Source: Gerris lacustris (Eukaryota; Arthropoda; Insecta; Hemiptera; Gerridae). Taken from it: a stretch of DNA of 64,000 nt. Under the pieces are notes generated by a model. It saw nothing but the letters and a program-made list of their open reading frames with translations, did not search any database and was not told where the DNA came from. The position numbers and the translations under genes are program-made. This document shows positions 23,959-36,071 of this stretch, in pieces (position 1 is the first letter of the stretch; each line of letters begins with the position of its first letter). The stretch spans positions 39,413,437 through 39,477,436 of the forward strand of contig OX578286.1 in the NCBI GenBank assembly GCA_951217055.1, given 5' to 3'.

Positions 23959-24315
23959 AGGTCACAGGCCACCATAAGAAGTGAGTAGCTGATTGATAAA
24001 GTTTTCTTACCTTATGGAATCGCTTATTTATGCCTTGACCACCGATGAATTGGGTATATGGCAACTGGGCGCTGGGCCATTTCTTTTTTGTTGACATGCC
24101 AAACTTGCCCTTCTGCGGGAACATTGAAAAGAGATAGATAAAGTTTTGATTTTCACAGGATCGTTTAGTTAAATTATTTAAAAAACAGTGGTAAAGGTGG
24201 CCACCGATAAGAGTGGGCCGTTTGGGGTGTCCACCGCCCCCAAACACATCGCTCTGCGGGGACGTTGAAAAGAAAAAAAATCAGCGACTCACTTCTTATG
24301 GTGGCCTGTGGACTA
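23959..24315. mobile_element. short TIR element inside the inverted-repeat spacer
   Basis: Ends CACAGGCCACCATAAGAAGT (23963) and its inverse (to 24310), extended by TAG/CTA outside. About 357 bp, non-coding. Confidence 0.65.
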
Positions 24316-24523
24316 CTAGAAATACAATGGTGGAAAAATGAGCTTATATGAAAACTATAGAAAAGACAAAAAACGTTTAATGTTAACTATATATTACTTT
24401 GTACTTGATGATCTATTACTTACAATAATAATTGGGTGTCAAGCAAGTTTTATCTTTATAGTAATCAAATTAGATTTGATGGGGTTTTAACATTTGTTTC
24501 TAATCTAAATACACTTGCCTAAT

Positions 24524-25178
24524 AGTTATTTATGCACCTAGGGAGTAAAGTAAGCCATTATTCCCTGAGCGAAAAAGTTGGTTCTTGAGGCAAAGCCGAA
24601 GGAACCATGGTCCCTAAATCCCGAGGCGAAGCCGAGGGAATTAGACTCTTTAATTTCCTCGACTGCGCCTCGGGAATCAGCCGTGGGAGATAATTATCGC
24701 GAGGGGAATAATGGCACTTTACTCACGAGTTACATACAATATTTTATCTCCAGTAGGAAGAAAATACACATTTTCGTCCATTGCACAGTTTTTATTTATT
24801 ATTTTAATAAATAACAAAAATTATTAGCACTTTTAATAGCAGACATAAGAGATTCAATATTAAAAACAAATAAGAATTGGAATTAAACTCAAATCGAAGG
24901 TTATTTAGATGCAGGTTATAATGTTGTAAACAAAGATAAACATGGTCAAAAAAGCGCAGTGCCGCCAACCTGATTTCAACAACTTCATTAAATTAGCCAT
25001 ACATTTTCTACTATTTATAAAATAATTAAGTTGCAATCTTTACTTTTTTGCCCTACTTTACTTTTTCGCCCTACTTTTACTGTTTCTCCCTACTTTTTGA
25101 GTCAGGGATGAAAAGACCTGTTTTAGTCCCTCTAAACTAATTCAAAATCATAACTTTTTTTCCCTACTGGAGATAAAA
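24524..25178. mobile_element. family B element, copy 1
   Basis: Starts AGTTATTTATGCACCTAGGG and ends CCCTACTGGAGATAAA. It carries three GC-rich blocks of the type CCCGAGGCGAAGCCGAGGG, unlike its AT-rich surroundings. Copies 2 and 3 are at 36611-37306 (plus) and 58178-58793 (minus). The peptide-like frames across the GC blocks are repeats, not a gene. Confidence 0.75.
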
Positions 25179-25757
25179 ATAGACTGCCAATTAGTGTGGC
25201 ACATAGCTTCCTCGCATCCTATCATTATGTATTACAATTATCATTATGTATTACTTCATTGTTATATTGTTTATTTTGTAAAAACTATTAATAGTTTTAG
25301 CGATCTTTAACACTTCATAGCGGTGTCGCTGTTAGTTTTACTAAAAAATTGTATTTGAAAAAAATGTTTGGCTCATTGATTAGATGAAGTTAGATTTTTT
25401 CCCCGACCTAAAATTACAATTTTAAATTTAAAGTTCACGTTTGCGCGAGCGTTGCCCGTGAACGCTTGGACGGATAACGTTGTCCAACGAACTCGTCCTG
25501 GGCATTGGTAAAATGAACATGTCTACCAAATTTCATCAAAATCGGTCGACATTTACTTAAGTTATCGTTGCACGTTTCATAATTCGCGGACACACAGACC
25601 GACAGACAGACAGACAGACAGACACGAGACCAAAAATGTTCCCTGATGTCTGAAACGGATTTCTGTCTTGGAATTTTTGAAATCGGAGGCATAAAAGTTT
25701 TTCTTTCTCAAAAGTGAACACAATGCTTCCGTTACCTTCGGTAAGCTCGGAAGCAAT
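25179..25757 (-). repeat. right arm of a 2.8-kb inverted repeat
   Basis: Inverse of 22997-23553, including a (GACA)n run near 25600-25622. It begins exactly where family B copy 1 ends. Confidence 0.85.
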
Positions 25758-25880
25758 AATTAAGTTGCAATCTTTACTTTTTCGCCCTACTTTTACTTTT
25801 TGAGCTCAGGGATTAAAAGACCTGTTTTAGTCCCTCTAAACTAATTCAAAATCTTAACATTTTCTTCCTACTGGAGATAA
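25758..25880. repeat. second copy of the family B tail
   Basis: Repeats 25020-25178 (TTAAGTTGCAATCTTTACTT to ctactggagata) directly after the right arm, so the tail occurs on both sides of that arm. Confidence 0.75.
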
Positions 25881-26407
25881 GAACCTTTTTTTTTGATTTA
25901 GCGTAACCAATCAGTTATGATTCTCATTTCCATCAGGAACTCATGCTAAGAACAATGTTTGTTTGGTAAATCGTGTGAAGCACTGAATATTTCAGTCTTA
26001 TAGAAGTTGACATGATACATAATAGGTTAACAAATAAACTGATTTTCTATTAAAGCGTTACCAATCAGTTCTTATTAATTCTTATTAATAGTTTATGCTT
26101 GAAAGAATGATTAAGTTTGGTTACTTTTGGGAATCATTCGAAAAAAGAGTTTAATCTTAAATCAAAATAAGAATTATTGTTATCGCAACATTTCTTTAAA
26201 GTGACTATAGTTTTAAAACAACTAGTGTAGCAAATTAGTTTATCCTTAATTATTCATTGTGGGGAAAATGGTTACGTTTGGCTATCCTTGTAAACATACA
26301 TACATACATCCTATCATGGTTCTTAGTAAAAAAAAAAAATAAAAAATAGAAGGATGTTCTATTAATTTGTTCAAAACCGGTATGTATTAAAATGTAACGT
26401 TATTGTT
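25881..26407. other. no gene seen
   Basis: AT-rich. A short ACAT tetranucleotide run at about 26293 and an A run at 26328. Confidence 0.4.
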
Positions 26408-26775
26408 AGGTGGCCTTGGGTGGCTCGGAGGCTAGAGCGCTTGCCTTGCGATAAGGTAAGTTAAGCAGCATCGAGTCGAGTCAGAAGGTGACCGCAGCTC
26501 TGGGTTCGATTCCCGGACCAGACCCTCCGCTCAATGTTCACCCAGCATTGTTTAAATAAATGGGTAGCTGCTCGAAAGAGTAGCGCCACCATGTTTCGGC
26601 CTGGAAACCATGAAATACACTCTCAGTTGGATTCACATCGAAAGAGAGTCATGGTTAACGACCAGACACTTCACTCTAATGTGAAGAAGTTAGGTTTCTA
26701 ACCCGGGTTTGTTCAATGGGCCCATCTAAGTGGCCTATGTCTTCGGGCGTAAAAGCCCCCCCGGAATAAAAAAAA
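26408..26775 (+). mobile_element. tRNA-derived SINE, family 1 (copy 1)
   Basis: Head with TGGCTCGGAGGCTAGAGCGC (A box) and GGTTCGATTCCCGG (B box), then a body containing 'ccagcattgtttaaa' and 'ggcctggaaaccatga', and an A-rich end. The inverse copy is at 52627-52968. It lies in the intron before module 6. Confidence 0.8.
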
Positions 26776-27266
26776 AGTTATTGTTGTTTTCCACAAACCA
26801 ATCTTGTTTATTCTTAATAGACAAGTTTTTTTAGGTTAGGCCACGTATTATATTATTTTAGGTTAGACCACGTGTTTATTTATTTGAATTATAACGTTTT
26901 GATAACACGATAGCATATTCAGGGATGTTAAGCAATTTCATGTTCATTTGAAGCTATAATTGCAATAAGGGTTTAGTATTTGCTTTGCATGTATAAGGTG
27001 GTTATGTAATGTATTGCGTAACCAAAGTCGTTATTCTTTAATTTGCAAAAAAAAAGTACATTTAAATCAAATTATAATAGTTAATCTTTCCGTAGTAAGA
27101 ATACTGCCTAAAAATTTGAAAAAAGTATATTTAAAGTTAACTATTTTTATTTTATCGCGCTTGTCCTTTTATATGTTAATAGTTTTCAAATATTTTTATT
27201 TACATTACATTAGAGGTGCTCTTAATTTATGGATTTAATAGGATTTTTTTATATTTTGTTTTGCAG

Positions 27267-27556
27267 GTAAATTTAGGTGCAATGGTTGCGGAAAAGTTTA
27301 CAAGTATAGAACGTCTTTGAATCTTCATCGTCGCGTCGAGTGTGGTAAAGTTGCCAGCTTGTCATGTCCTCAATGTTCGTTCAAATGCAAGCAATCTGGT
27401 AGTCTAAGAAGACATGTTCATCTAATGCACAATCCCCATGCACCCTTTTTCGCCTGCCAGTACTGTCAGTATAAGACCAAACTCAAAGCGAATTTGACAA
27501 ACCATTTAGTCTCCAAACATGCCGATAAAGTTTTAGATGTACCAATATTGATTTAA
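27267..27556 (+). CDS. lola: lola-like alternative 3' exon, module 6 (C2HC + two C2H2 fingers)
   Basis: Terminal exon of 95 full codons after acceptor GTTTTGCAG and a two-base split codon. It is a textbook three-finger module: C2HC finger at C4/C7/H20/C25 (core GKVYKYRTSLNLH) followed by GKVA; C2H2 at C33/C36/H49/H54; linker NPHAPFFA; C2H2 at C63/C66/H79/H84; short hydrophobic tail. The spacing is identical to modules 7 and 9, which makes it a good reference for the array. Expected to be one isoform-specific DNA-binding end of Lola. Confidence 0.9.
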
Positions 27557-27924
27557 TAAAAGTTAATCAGTGTCGAACGAGGTACAACTGGGTTCAATTC
27601 CTGGTCCGCTTGTTATTTATTTGATTAGGTAATTTTTTTGTACAAATTCTTAGAAATATTTAAAGATCTCTTAAAATTAGGTTATTATTATTAATACGAT
27701 TGATGCCCATAAGAATTCATTGTAATAAAATTGTGCATGAAGCACCATTAAAATGTTTCAAAAGCCTGAACGTGAATATTTTCTATGACAAACAAATCTA
27801 CCTCGGTCTTTGATTACAATATTAAGATGCATCCTTAATTTGTGCAGCATCCTACATCCCATAAAATTAGGTTCCTTGACATTATAGTCATCATTTTATA
27901 TTGACGGATATTGAATGCAGTAGT
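27557..27924. other. probable 3' UTR of module 6
   Basis: AT-rich. AATAAA at about 27724 is a weak poly(A) candidate. 'gggttcaattcctggtcc' near 27591 resembles a tRNA B box. Confidence 0.35.
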
Positions 27925-28305
27925 ATCCTTAATCCTTTCTTGTTCCTCCTCAATTTTCTCGAATCCTTTCTTGTTCCTCTTCAATTTCCTCGATCCCTTT
28001 CTTGTTCCTCCTCAATTTTCTCGAATCCTTTCTTGTTCCTCTTCAATTTCCTCGAGCCCTTTCTTGTTCCTCCTCAATTTTCTCGAATCCTTTCTTGTTC
28101 CTCTTCAATTTCCTCGAGCCCTTTCTTGTTCCTCCTCAGTTTTCTCGAATCCTTTCTTGTTCCTCTTCAATTTCCTCGAGCCCTTTCTTGTTCCTCCTCA
28201 ATTTTCTCGAATCCTTTCTTGTTCCTCTTCAATTTCCTCGAGCCCTTTTCTCCGCCTCAATTTTCTCGCATCCTTCCTTGTTCCTCCTCAATTTTCTCGA
28301 CTCTT
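27925..28305. repeat. minisatellite, 60 bp unit made of two 30-bp halves
   Basis: CCTTTCTTGTTCCTCCTCAA and CCTTTCTTGTTCCTCTTCAA alternate. Because 30 and 60 are multiples of three, all frames stay open and give long spurious proteins. Confidence 0.9.
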
Positions 28306-28859
28306 GTTGTTAATGGAAGGATTTTTACCTTAATTCCCAAGTTTTTACCAACACTTCAAGTAGAGAGAAATAACTAAACGTGGATCATTTTTTTGTTCTA
28401 TTAAGCGTTTGCTTAATTGACTACGCTTTTTGGTGCAAAGAAATCGACCTATGTTTTAAAATTGACAACATTGCTTCACCATGTCAACGTAGAATCTTTT
28501 TTTTTTAAATAGTATTTTTTATTAAAATCTTTTTGTTTTGTTGTTAGTTTTTTTTTCTAAGTTATTTTTTATATTTTTTTTGTATTATTCGTAAAATATA
28601 TTTATTTTTTTCACGTTTTATTTATTTATTTTTGATAGACGTTATTATTTACCTGTGTTTGAGATTAATAAACATATTTAATGAGTTTACCTGCGAGAAT
28701 TAGAATACAGGTTTATCGGAATGAGAGGTTTTTGAATTTTGGATAAACCTGTTACAATTAAACCAAGGAGTTAAAACAAATTTATAATGTTTTCTTAAAT
28801 GCAATAACACCTCGATAAAATTAGCACTGAAGAGACCAATCAAAAGTAGTCACCTTACC
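28306..28859. other. no gene; T-rich
   Basis: Many T runs; nothing else recognised. Confidence 0.4.
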
Positions 28860-29350
28860 TAAATTTGGAACTTCCAGTTTCCGAAAGCCCTCATCCGCAT
28901 CCTCAATCATCGTTTCCTTGGACGCTAGATAGATACTGGACCTGGGCAGTTGCCCGGAAACTATCTGGTGTCGTATTCATAGCTTTCTATGGAACTCTTT
29001 GCTCGTCCTTACTCTTTTCATACTTAATTTCATCGACTTCCTGTCATCAAGTTCTAATGAGCTGACCATTATAATCGTGCTCAGCCCCCGATTATGCACT
29101 TTTCGCTCCCGTTTACTTTACATATGAGGGGTTTATCCTTCTTTGCTGCCATCCACGTTTCCGAGCCATAAGTGACTACTTGCCTTGATAGTGGTATTAT
29201 ATACCACGAATGTCTGGATATTAAAGATGACCTTCCACCTACTAATGTGGGAGCTTAATGACTTCCTCTACGTAAAAGTTATTTAATAGCTTGCTCCATC
29301 ATTCCAGGAGAATTTCTTCTTATCCTTTGTGTTACCGCATCCAAAAATCT
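28860..29350 (-). pseudogene. LINE reverse-transcriptase relic
   Basis: On the minus strand, around 29130-29180, a frame reads VVTYGSETWMAAKKDK, matching the 'YGSETW' block that ends the reverse-transcriptase domain of many insect LINEs. Further on (28890-28940) a GRPRKRW-like piece fits the C-terminal end of RTE-type elements. Frameshifts and stops separate the pieces, so it is dead. The exact clade is uncertain. Confidence 0.6.
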
Positions 29351-30096
29351 GTTAATAAGTTCATTCCTATTGTGAGAATGTTTATTTTATTAACTTTATA
29401 TGCCCCTTAATGGAAGTAGGCCGATGTGTTATGTCTGGTGACCTGGATGGCCAAGACTACCTTTTCTGATCCAACGGCCATGATACGAATTGTTTAAAAA
29501 ATGCAGATACATCTCTTCTAACATGAGATGGTGCGCCGTCGTTCTGTAACCAAATCTTGAATTTCTGTTAGGAACTATTTGGATCCCTAAGTTTATTAGA
29601 CTTATTTTACTCTAAATGACATCAGCAATTCCTACTTAAAGCATATACCTATAGACATGGGACACCCTGTAGATTAATCTATTTCTCAAAATTAAGGTTT
29701 ATCTGTTTCTGAATTGATAGTTTGACTTAGGTTACTAATTATGAAGTAAAGTAGGAATGTTTTCTCGGGTATAACTTCTGCAATATGTTGGAAACCTATG
29801 GATTCAATTAATTTCTAACAGTTTTCTTTCTCTGAACATCTAAGTTTATTCATTAAGAATTTATTGCATTACGAAATCGTGCTCATGTAAAACTTTTTGA
29901 TATTTGGTATTGTCATCTTTTAGTAACAAAATATATCTATCTGTTTAGCATATATTTATAGTGATTCGAATGGCTTAATGCTTAATAATTGATCTATTTA
30001 ATTGTATCTTAAATTAACTAACTAATACATTTTGAACGAAGTATTTTTATTTTTTTATTTATTGCAGATAACATTTTATTATCTTTATTTTTTCAG
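29351..30096. other. no gene; intron before module 7
   Basis: 'catgggacaccctgtagattaat' at 29656 resembles the end of common insect DNA transposons. Otherwise AT-rich. Confidence 0.35.
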
Positions 30097-30214
30097 GTAA
30101 GCATGCTTGTGAGAGATGCAACAGGTGTTATGTACATAAGAGAGATCTGTTGAGGCATTTGAGATGGGAATGTGGGTTAACTCCGCAGCTCGAGTGTCCT
30201 TACTGCATATACAG
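30097..30214 (+). CDS. lola: lola-like module 7, first of two exons (C2HC finger and start of C2H2)
   Basis: Exon between acceptor TTTTTCAG and donor AG|GTATGT. After a two-base split codon it encodes a C2HC finger (C4/C7/H20/C25), the junction GLTPQLE and the first cysteine pair of finger 2 (C33/C36). The exon stops two bases into the third codon after C36. The next exon (31602-31749) restores the frame exactly with AG+A. The downstream intron is 1387 bp and contains a SINE and an 18-bp minisatellite. Without that intron the frame runs into intron sequence with no second histidine pair, so splicing is needed for a complete finger. Confidence 0.85.
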
Positions 30215-30419
30215 GTATGTTAAATCATTTTCATGATAGTAGCCCTAGTATAGGGGAAAAATCCCTTGACGATCTCAATCTTTTTCTCTAAGTCTTTATA
30301 TATTATTCTTTTTCTCTGCGGTGAAAGTATTTTTATTTAAACATAGACCCGTAATGTTCTACGGTACTTGGAATTTACAGCTATAACTCCACCCACCCTC
30401 AATGTGAGTAGCAGAATTG

Positions 30420-30663
30420 TGAGGGCAAACCGCTTGTTCGAACCTAGCAATTAGGTAACTTAAATTGGCCTTGTTTACTAACCCTGTGTGGAGTTGAGCC
30501 ACTTCTCACACCGATGTACCACTGAAGCTTATAAGAAGGATCAATAATGAGAGCCTCTTTAATGTAAATTAAGGCGTGGGATCGAACCTGTGACCTCAAC
30601 CTTGTTTTATAGATGACCGGATTCATGGATCACGATTACTCTGAACTACAGTTCACACACCCT
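30420..30663 (-). mobile_element. tRNA-derived SINE, family 2 (copy 2)
   Basis: Shares its body with 7100-7345 ('acctagcaattagg', 'tgtggagttgagccactt') and has a minus-strand B box GGTTCGATCCCACGC. It lies within the intron of module 7. Confidence 0.65.
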
Positions 30664-30714
30664 AGTTTTGGCTTGTGTCAGATTTTGGTAGAAGAAGCGT
30701 ATAAGATAAGCTGA

Positions 30715-31240
30715 CGATAGCTTTCACCAGTCAAGAAGCTGTCAGTAGTCACGAAACTTCCAGCAATCAAAAAGCTGCCAGCAGTCAAGAAACTTCCAGC
30801 AGTCAAAAAGCTGTCAGTAGTCAAGAAATCTTCAGTATTCAAGAAGCTGCCAGCAGTTAAGAAACTTCCAGCAGTCAAGAAGCTGTCCGTAGTCAAGAAA
30901 CTTCCAGCAATCAAGAAGCTGCCAGCAGTCAAGGAACTTCCAGCAGTCAAGAAGCTATCAGTGGTCAAGAAACTTCCAGTGGTCATGAAACTTCCACCAG
31001 TCAAGAAGCTGTCAGTAGTCAAGAAACCTTCAGTATTCAAGAAGCTGCCAGCAGTTCAAGCTGTCAGTGGTCAAGAATCTTCCAGCAGTTAAGAAGCTGC
31101 CAGCAGTCAAGAAGCTGCCAGCAGTCAAGATACTTACAGCAGTCAAAAAGCTGCCAAAACTCAAATAGCATCCAGCAACAAGTAGCTTCCAGCAATCAAG
31201 AAGCTGCCAGCAGTCAAAACGCTTCTAGCAGCCAAAAAGC
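30715..31240. repeat. minisatellite, 18/36 bp unit
   Basis: CAGTCAAGAAGCTGCCAG-type units repeat about 28 times inside the module 7 intron. The open frames on the minus strand (FLTAGS repeats) follow from the 18-bp period. Confidence 0.9.
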
Positions 31241-31601
31241 TTCTTCACTACCGCAACGGATTTTTCTTGAATCTACCGCTAGTAAACTGTTCAAAACAAC
31301 CCGAATTCAAAGCATTCACCCATCCTAATTCCAAGCTTTTTTGTAAGCCTAATTCCAATATTTATGGAGCCCATATTCAAAGATGATGGTAAACGATACA
31401 TAGATTAGAGAAAGAGAAAACTAAATAAAGAAATTAATAAAAAAATATGTATCACTCTATTATCTCTAACAAATGTTGTATAACACCAATAAAAACACAA
31501 CAAACTTTAAAATCACCTTTCGTTAAATGTTAAAATTAATATATTATATTCATTACTACCATTTAATATTTGTCATCAGCTAATTTTTGTTTTGTTTCCA
31601 G

Positions 31602-31749
31602 ATGCCGTTACGCTAATAATCTGAAAAATCATATTACAGTGAAGCACGATCCCAACGCAACCGTCTACTCTTGTCTTCACTGCCCTTACAAATCTAAATC
31701 CAAGAATAACTTCAGACTCCATGTTATCAATAGGCATACTTATTCTTGA
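31602..31749 (+). CDS. lola: lola-like module 7, second exon (rest of C2H2 finger 2 and finger 3)
   Basis: Begins after acceptor TTTGTTTCCAG. Joined to 30097-30214 it completes finger 2 (H49/H54) and encodes the linker DPNATVYS and finger 3 (C63/C66/H79/H84), with a three-residue tail before TGA. The combined module is 87 full codons, like modules 6 and 9. The split falls at the same residue as in modules 10 and 11. Confidence 0.85.
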
Positions 31750-34059
31750 ATTAAAAATATCGATCACATACCTATTTTTAGAGGCATAAATAGGTATATT
31801 AATAGCGCTCTCTTTTAACAAAACAGCTAAAGCCTATAGTATAATATATCAAAAAATTATTTTACTGTTTAAAAAAAGTTATAATTTCTCTATTTATCAA
31901 ACACTATTAACGCCATCTTTCGTTAATCTCCGTAACTAACTTAATATTATATCTTGACGTTATCTTTATGATAAAAGGAAGTAGTTTAATTAATTGGTTA
32001 ATCATACCACCATTATTGTCATTCAATGTATGATCAAATCTCCGACATTTACAACATCTTTATGTTAGTTATGAGATTGTAAAATATATTTTTGTAAATT
32101 ACTTTCTTCTTCGAAATTTGGCGTTTGAAGTGATTCTATATTTTTCTATAGTTTTTTGCTTGTAGTATTATATTTTTTAATCTAGTATATAAGCTTCCAG
32201 TGTACAATGGCATCATAATCAAGAAGATCACGATCACGATCTATTTTTTTGGTTACCGTTCCATAAACAATAATATGTACTCAGGTCTTTTTTTAACTGT
32301 TGATCACTTTAATTTGATCATTTATTATTTACAAATTCATTCATTATTTCTTCTTTTATTTAAACTAATACTTCATTCATAAGACTTGCAATTCTTCTTT
32401 TTATCTGCTACCTCATTAATAAGAAATAACCAATACTTGTATCAATATTGCTTAAACATTATTCATAAGATAATTAATTTTAACCATCACCTAAGATTTC
32501 ATTGATAAAATGTATACCTTCAAATTTTTTTATGATAAGCAATTATTCTTCTTTTTATCTGCTACCTCATTCATAAAAATAATCAATTTATCATTAACAT
32601 TTAAAAGTAATTTATAAAGTAATCAATTCTGATCATCAACAATATCATTATTGTATTAATTAAAACTCATTCACAAGGCAATAATTCTCACCATCCCCTT
32701 TCTATTTCATTCATAAAATTTATACGTCTTTATCCGAAATTTCATTCATAAAAGACATACTTCTATTCATTCACACTACTATTTCATTCATAAAATTTAT
32801 ACGTCTTTATCCGAAATTTCATTCATAAAAGACATACTTCTCTTTTTTAACTTAATTTCTCAAGCATCTGTATTGTATATATTTTCTTAATAATTTATAT
32901 ATCTAGTCACAATTAACTGAGTACACAATATATTACATAACTCAATAAAACAATTGTTTAATTTATAATTGCTATTATATCAAATAATCTTTCCTTTATC
33001 CTGTTTATTAAATAAAAATGAGCTTAATAAAAATAATAATAATATACACATTTAAATATTTTAATATCAACTATTGATAAAATAGATAGCTACATAAGTA
33101 AATAGATTAGACAATTAATAGGTATAGGCTATTATAATGAGTACATAAATTAAATATTCTATACATATATTAAAGAAATAAAAAATAAAGAAGTATTTTT
33201 GCATATATTTATACCAGTGTTTGTAAAATGCACCGAGATTCCTACTTGAGAGGACCAATATTATTCACTTTGTTAGTGTTAATCAAAATATATTATATAT
33301 TTATTACTAATTTATGTAGATTAGTATATAAAACTTTTTTAATCGTTTGTAAGCAACTGTAAGTGGTTTGAAGGAGTGGGGGTTGATTAGGTCGAAACAA
33401 AACTCCCGATCTTCGTGCCTTACCTACGTTTAGATGTTATACCATGTTGCTTTGATTGTTAATTAATGTTTATTCATTAAATTAGTTAGAATTTTCATTT
33501 AAATTAATTATATTGTTATTATTTTTTATTATTATTGTTATATTTAGATATCTAGTCTTTAATTAAATGAATAAATTAACATGTTATTTAACACTTATTT
33601 GTTAAAAATGTATTAATAAAAAAGTTTATATCTTTAAGCATCTGTTTAACCACTGTGGAGATTATTTTTTCAATTAATTTTAATATTATGTTTACAGTAT
33701 GTTAATAATATGAGAAATTTAATATTTATTGTGGCTTTTTGATGTTCATATCAATATTTAGTAAAAGTAAGGAAAATTACTGTAGATAATTTTGGTTTTA
33801 AATTTCTTTAAAATTGATTATTTTTATTTTGTTTTAATTTTGTATGGTTTTCCTTTTATTGGTTGTTTATATATTGTTGTTATAATTTTTTCGTGTGATA
33901 TTAATTTAATAAAAATATAATATAATATAAGAAATATATTTCTGTTTATTTAATTCCAGCAATTCATAAAGCTAACGGATTTACTTTTATTCTTTATTAT
34001 TATTGGCTACTATCTAAACTATAAACAAATATTCTTATCATCCTGTATTACTCTCTATC
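31750..34059. other. no gene; long AT-rich stretch after module 7
   Basis: Over 2 kb of AT-rich DNA. A 73-bp block with TTTCATTCATAAAAGACATA is duplicated at about 32710-32840, and 'ctgctacctcattcataa'-type repeats occur at 32400-32580. Confidence 0.4.
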
Positions 34060-34340
34060 AATCATAAGCTTAACAAGGTTAAGTGGTTACTTAAGTGGTA
34101 GTTAGGCTAATGAATTAAATGGTTAGAGAGCAAAGTTGTTAAAGGTGGTTATTTATCCCAAACAATCTAAAACCAATTAAACCACCACTTAACCTGTTAA
34201 ATGTGGTAACTTAAGTGCTGGTTAGGCTAATGTATTAAGTGGTAAGAGAGTAAAGTTGTTAAAGGTGGATATTTATTCCAAACAATCTTTGGTTAAATCC
34301 TTTTAAAATGTAACTTCAGCGATGGTTAGGTTAATGTATT
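34060..34340. repeat. two and a half tandem copies of a 120-bp unit
   Basis: Blocks with TGGTTAGGCTAATG...AAAGTTGTTAAAGGTGG...CCAAACAATCT at 34080-34170 and 34205-34290, then a partial third. Confidence 0.75.
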
Positions 34341-34384
34341 AAATATTTGATTGGTTATTATACGCAAGTAAAGAAAAATGTGAG

Positions 34385-34548
34385 CTAAGGAAAGCCTTGA
34401 AAAGTTTGGATCAGTATTTAGTTGATTTCTATGATCAAGAAAAACTTGATCATAGTTTTTTTTCCCAGCTGAGGATGACCTTGAAAAGCTTGGGTACTGA
34501 TACCAAACTTTTCAAGGTCTTCCTTAGCTGAGAAAGAAAAATTTGATC
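34385..34548. repeat. imperfect palindrome
   Basis: Left arm GCTAAGGAAAGCCTTGAAAA and right arm inverse (to 34535), with an inner AAACTTGATCAT pair. Hairpin-like relic, possibly a MITE. Confidence 0.6.
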
Positions 34549-34831
34549 ACAGAAAACTTTTCTTTTCGTTCTTAGAGTTCATTTTTATTGTCTCATGAAG
34601 GCATCTAATTAACAAAAGAAAAGAAGAACTTTTGAAAGCTTATAATAACCTGGCGTGGTTGATAAGCATCAGTTCATATAAAGTTGATAAGAAGGATTTT
34701 GGTGCTATGGTCATGCATGCAAAGATCCTTGCATTTTTTTTTTTCACCAGTCCTAATCACGTAATAAATTTATAATTCTTTGTCCATTTTAATTTAATAA
34801 AAAAAAAAATCGGTCCGAGACAACTCAGACA

Positions 34832-35421
34832 AACTTTCTCATATACGAGTTGATAATTACTTAGCCCAGTGTTTCCATTTATTAGTTTTCAAATGTACAT
34901 TTAAATATTATTGAACTTTTCATCAAAATGTATTATAAAAATAACTTCTCCTGGGTGAGAAATCGAACCCGGGCTCTCTCCGTCCGCGTTTCAAGCTAAT
35001 TTCTCAGGAATTAGATTTTTCCCGGGAAAACGGCTTATATCGTTGGATTCGTATTCAAATGGACTACATTTTAGAATTTTTTAATCAAAATCTTCGGAAC
35101 CGTTTTTGAGAAATAATTTTTTTCATGTTTTTTCGGAGTTTTTGGGGGGTAGCGCCCTCAAATTTAGAGCTAAAATTCATTTCTCGATTTCGCCTCGGGG
35201 TATGATTTTTCTGAACATGTATGCCAAATTTCGTCAAAATCGGCCCAGTAGTTAAGGCTCCAGGCGTCTGCACAGACGACAGACGACAGACGACGGACAG
35301 ACATTTTTTAAAAACCAATTTTTTGGACTCAGGGGACCTCAAAACGTGTAAATCCATCAAAATCTCAAAATCGAATTTTACGCGCCATCACAATACTTTC
35401 TCTTTATATGAGAAAGTAAAA
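34832..35421. mobile_element. TIR-like element with ACTTTCTCATATA ends
   Basis: Ends AACTTTCTCATATA and inverse TATATGAGAAAGT. The interior has a tRNA-like B box (GAAATCGAACCCGGG at 34959) and a block near 35225 reading 'atttcgtcaaaatcggcc', common in arthropod repeats. Confidence 0.55.
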
Positions 35422-35447
35422 AGTGAACTTTCTTCATATTATATATC

Positions 35448-35836
35448 ATAGTCCAGGAGATCAAAAAAGCGTGCAAAAAAGAGGATGACTAACATCAAGC
35501 TAGAAGTTTGTGAATGAGCTAATCTAGGTTAGTTATTCAAATATTACTCCAAATTAGAGTAGTCACCTATCAAATGACTAAACTAACTTGATTTTCGGTC
35601 TACTAACTAGTTCTGTACTCAGGATCATGAAAATTACATTGTCCACCATAATTGGTGAGACATGGCCGCTCTTCACCGATTTATTTTTTTTTCAATTGCC
35701 TCATGCCAAGCTATGTCCCGCAGACTAACTTAGCCGACCACATATACATAAAAGGCACTATAAGATTAACTTGAACACAAAATTCTAGCTTGACTTTAGT
35801 CAGACACTTTTTTGCATACTATCTCCTGGACTATCA
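35448..35836. mobile_element. long-TIR element, family A copy 2
   Basis: Same ends (ATAGTCCAGGAGAT / ATCTCCTGGACTAT) and interior as 21775-22361 but shortened in the left arm. It lies about 230 bases before the module 8 acceptor. Confidence 0.7.
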
Positions 35837-36060
35837 AGATGTATATACATTTAGGTTTGTGAAATGTTTTATCTGAATTTGTATGATAACAGAATAAATT
35901 TATTGATGCTGAAGGTGAGCTAATTTTGAAATTGATGACAATTTTGTAGTAGTCGGTAATGGTGTTTTTTTGTTTTTAAATTACTTTATTTATTGAGCAT
36001 TTCTTTTGTTCTATGACTACAACTAATTTCAAAATCCGATATTTGTTTCTTTTTCTTTTT

Positions 36061-36071
36061 TAGATTCAGGT
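36061..36071 (+). promoter_or_regulatory. tandem splice acceptor of module 8
   Basis: Two AGs six bases apart (TAG ATTCAG GT) follow a strong pyrimidine tract. Both leave exactly two bases before a full codon in the finger frame, so use of one or the other would only add or remove two residues (Ser-Gly). Which is used cannot be read from the sequence. Confidence 0.55.

Noticed and set aside
27901..28377. Three overlapping open frames rich in F, L, S
   Set aside because: All three plus-strand frames are open because the tandem unit is 30/60 bp without stops; not a gene.
30678..31040. FLTAGS-repeat protein on the minus strand
   Set aside because: Follows from an 18-bp minisatellite inside the module 7 intron.
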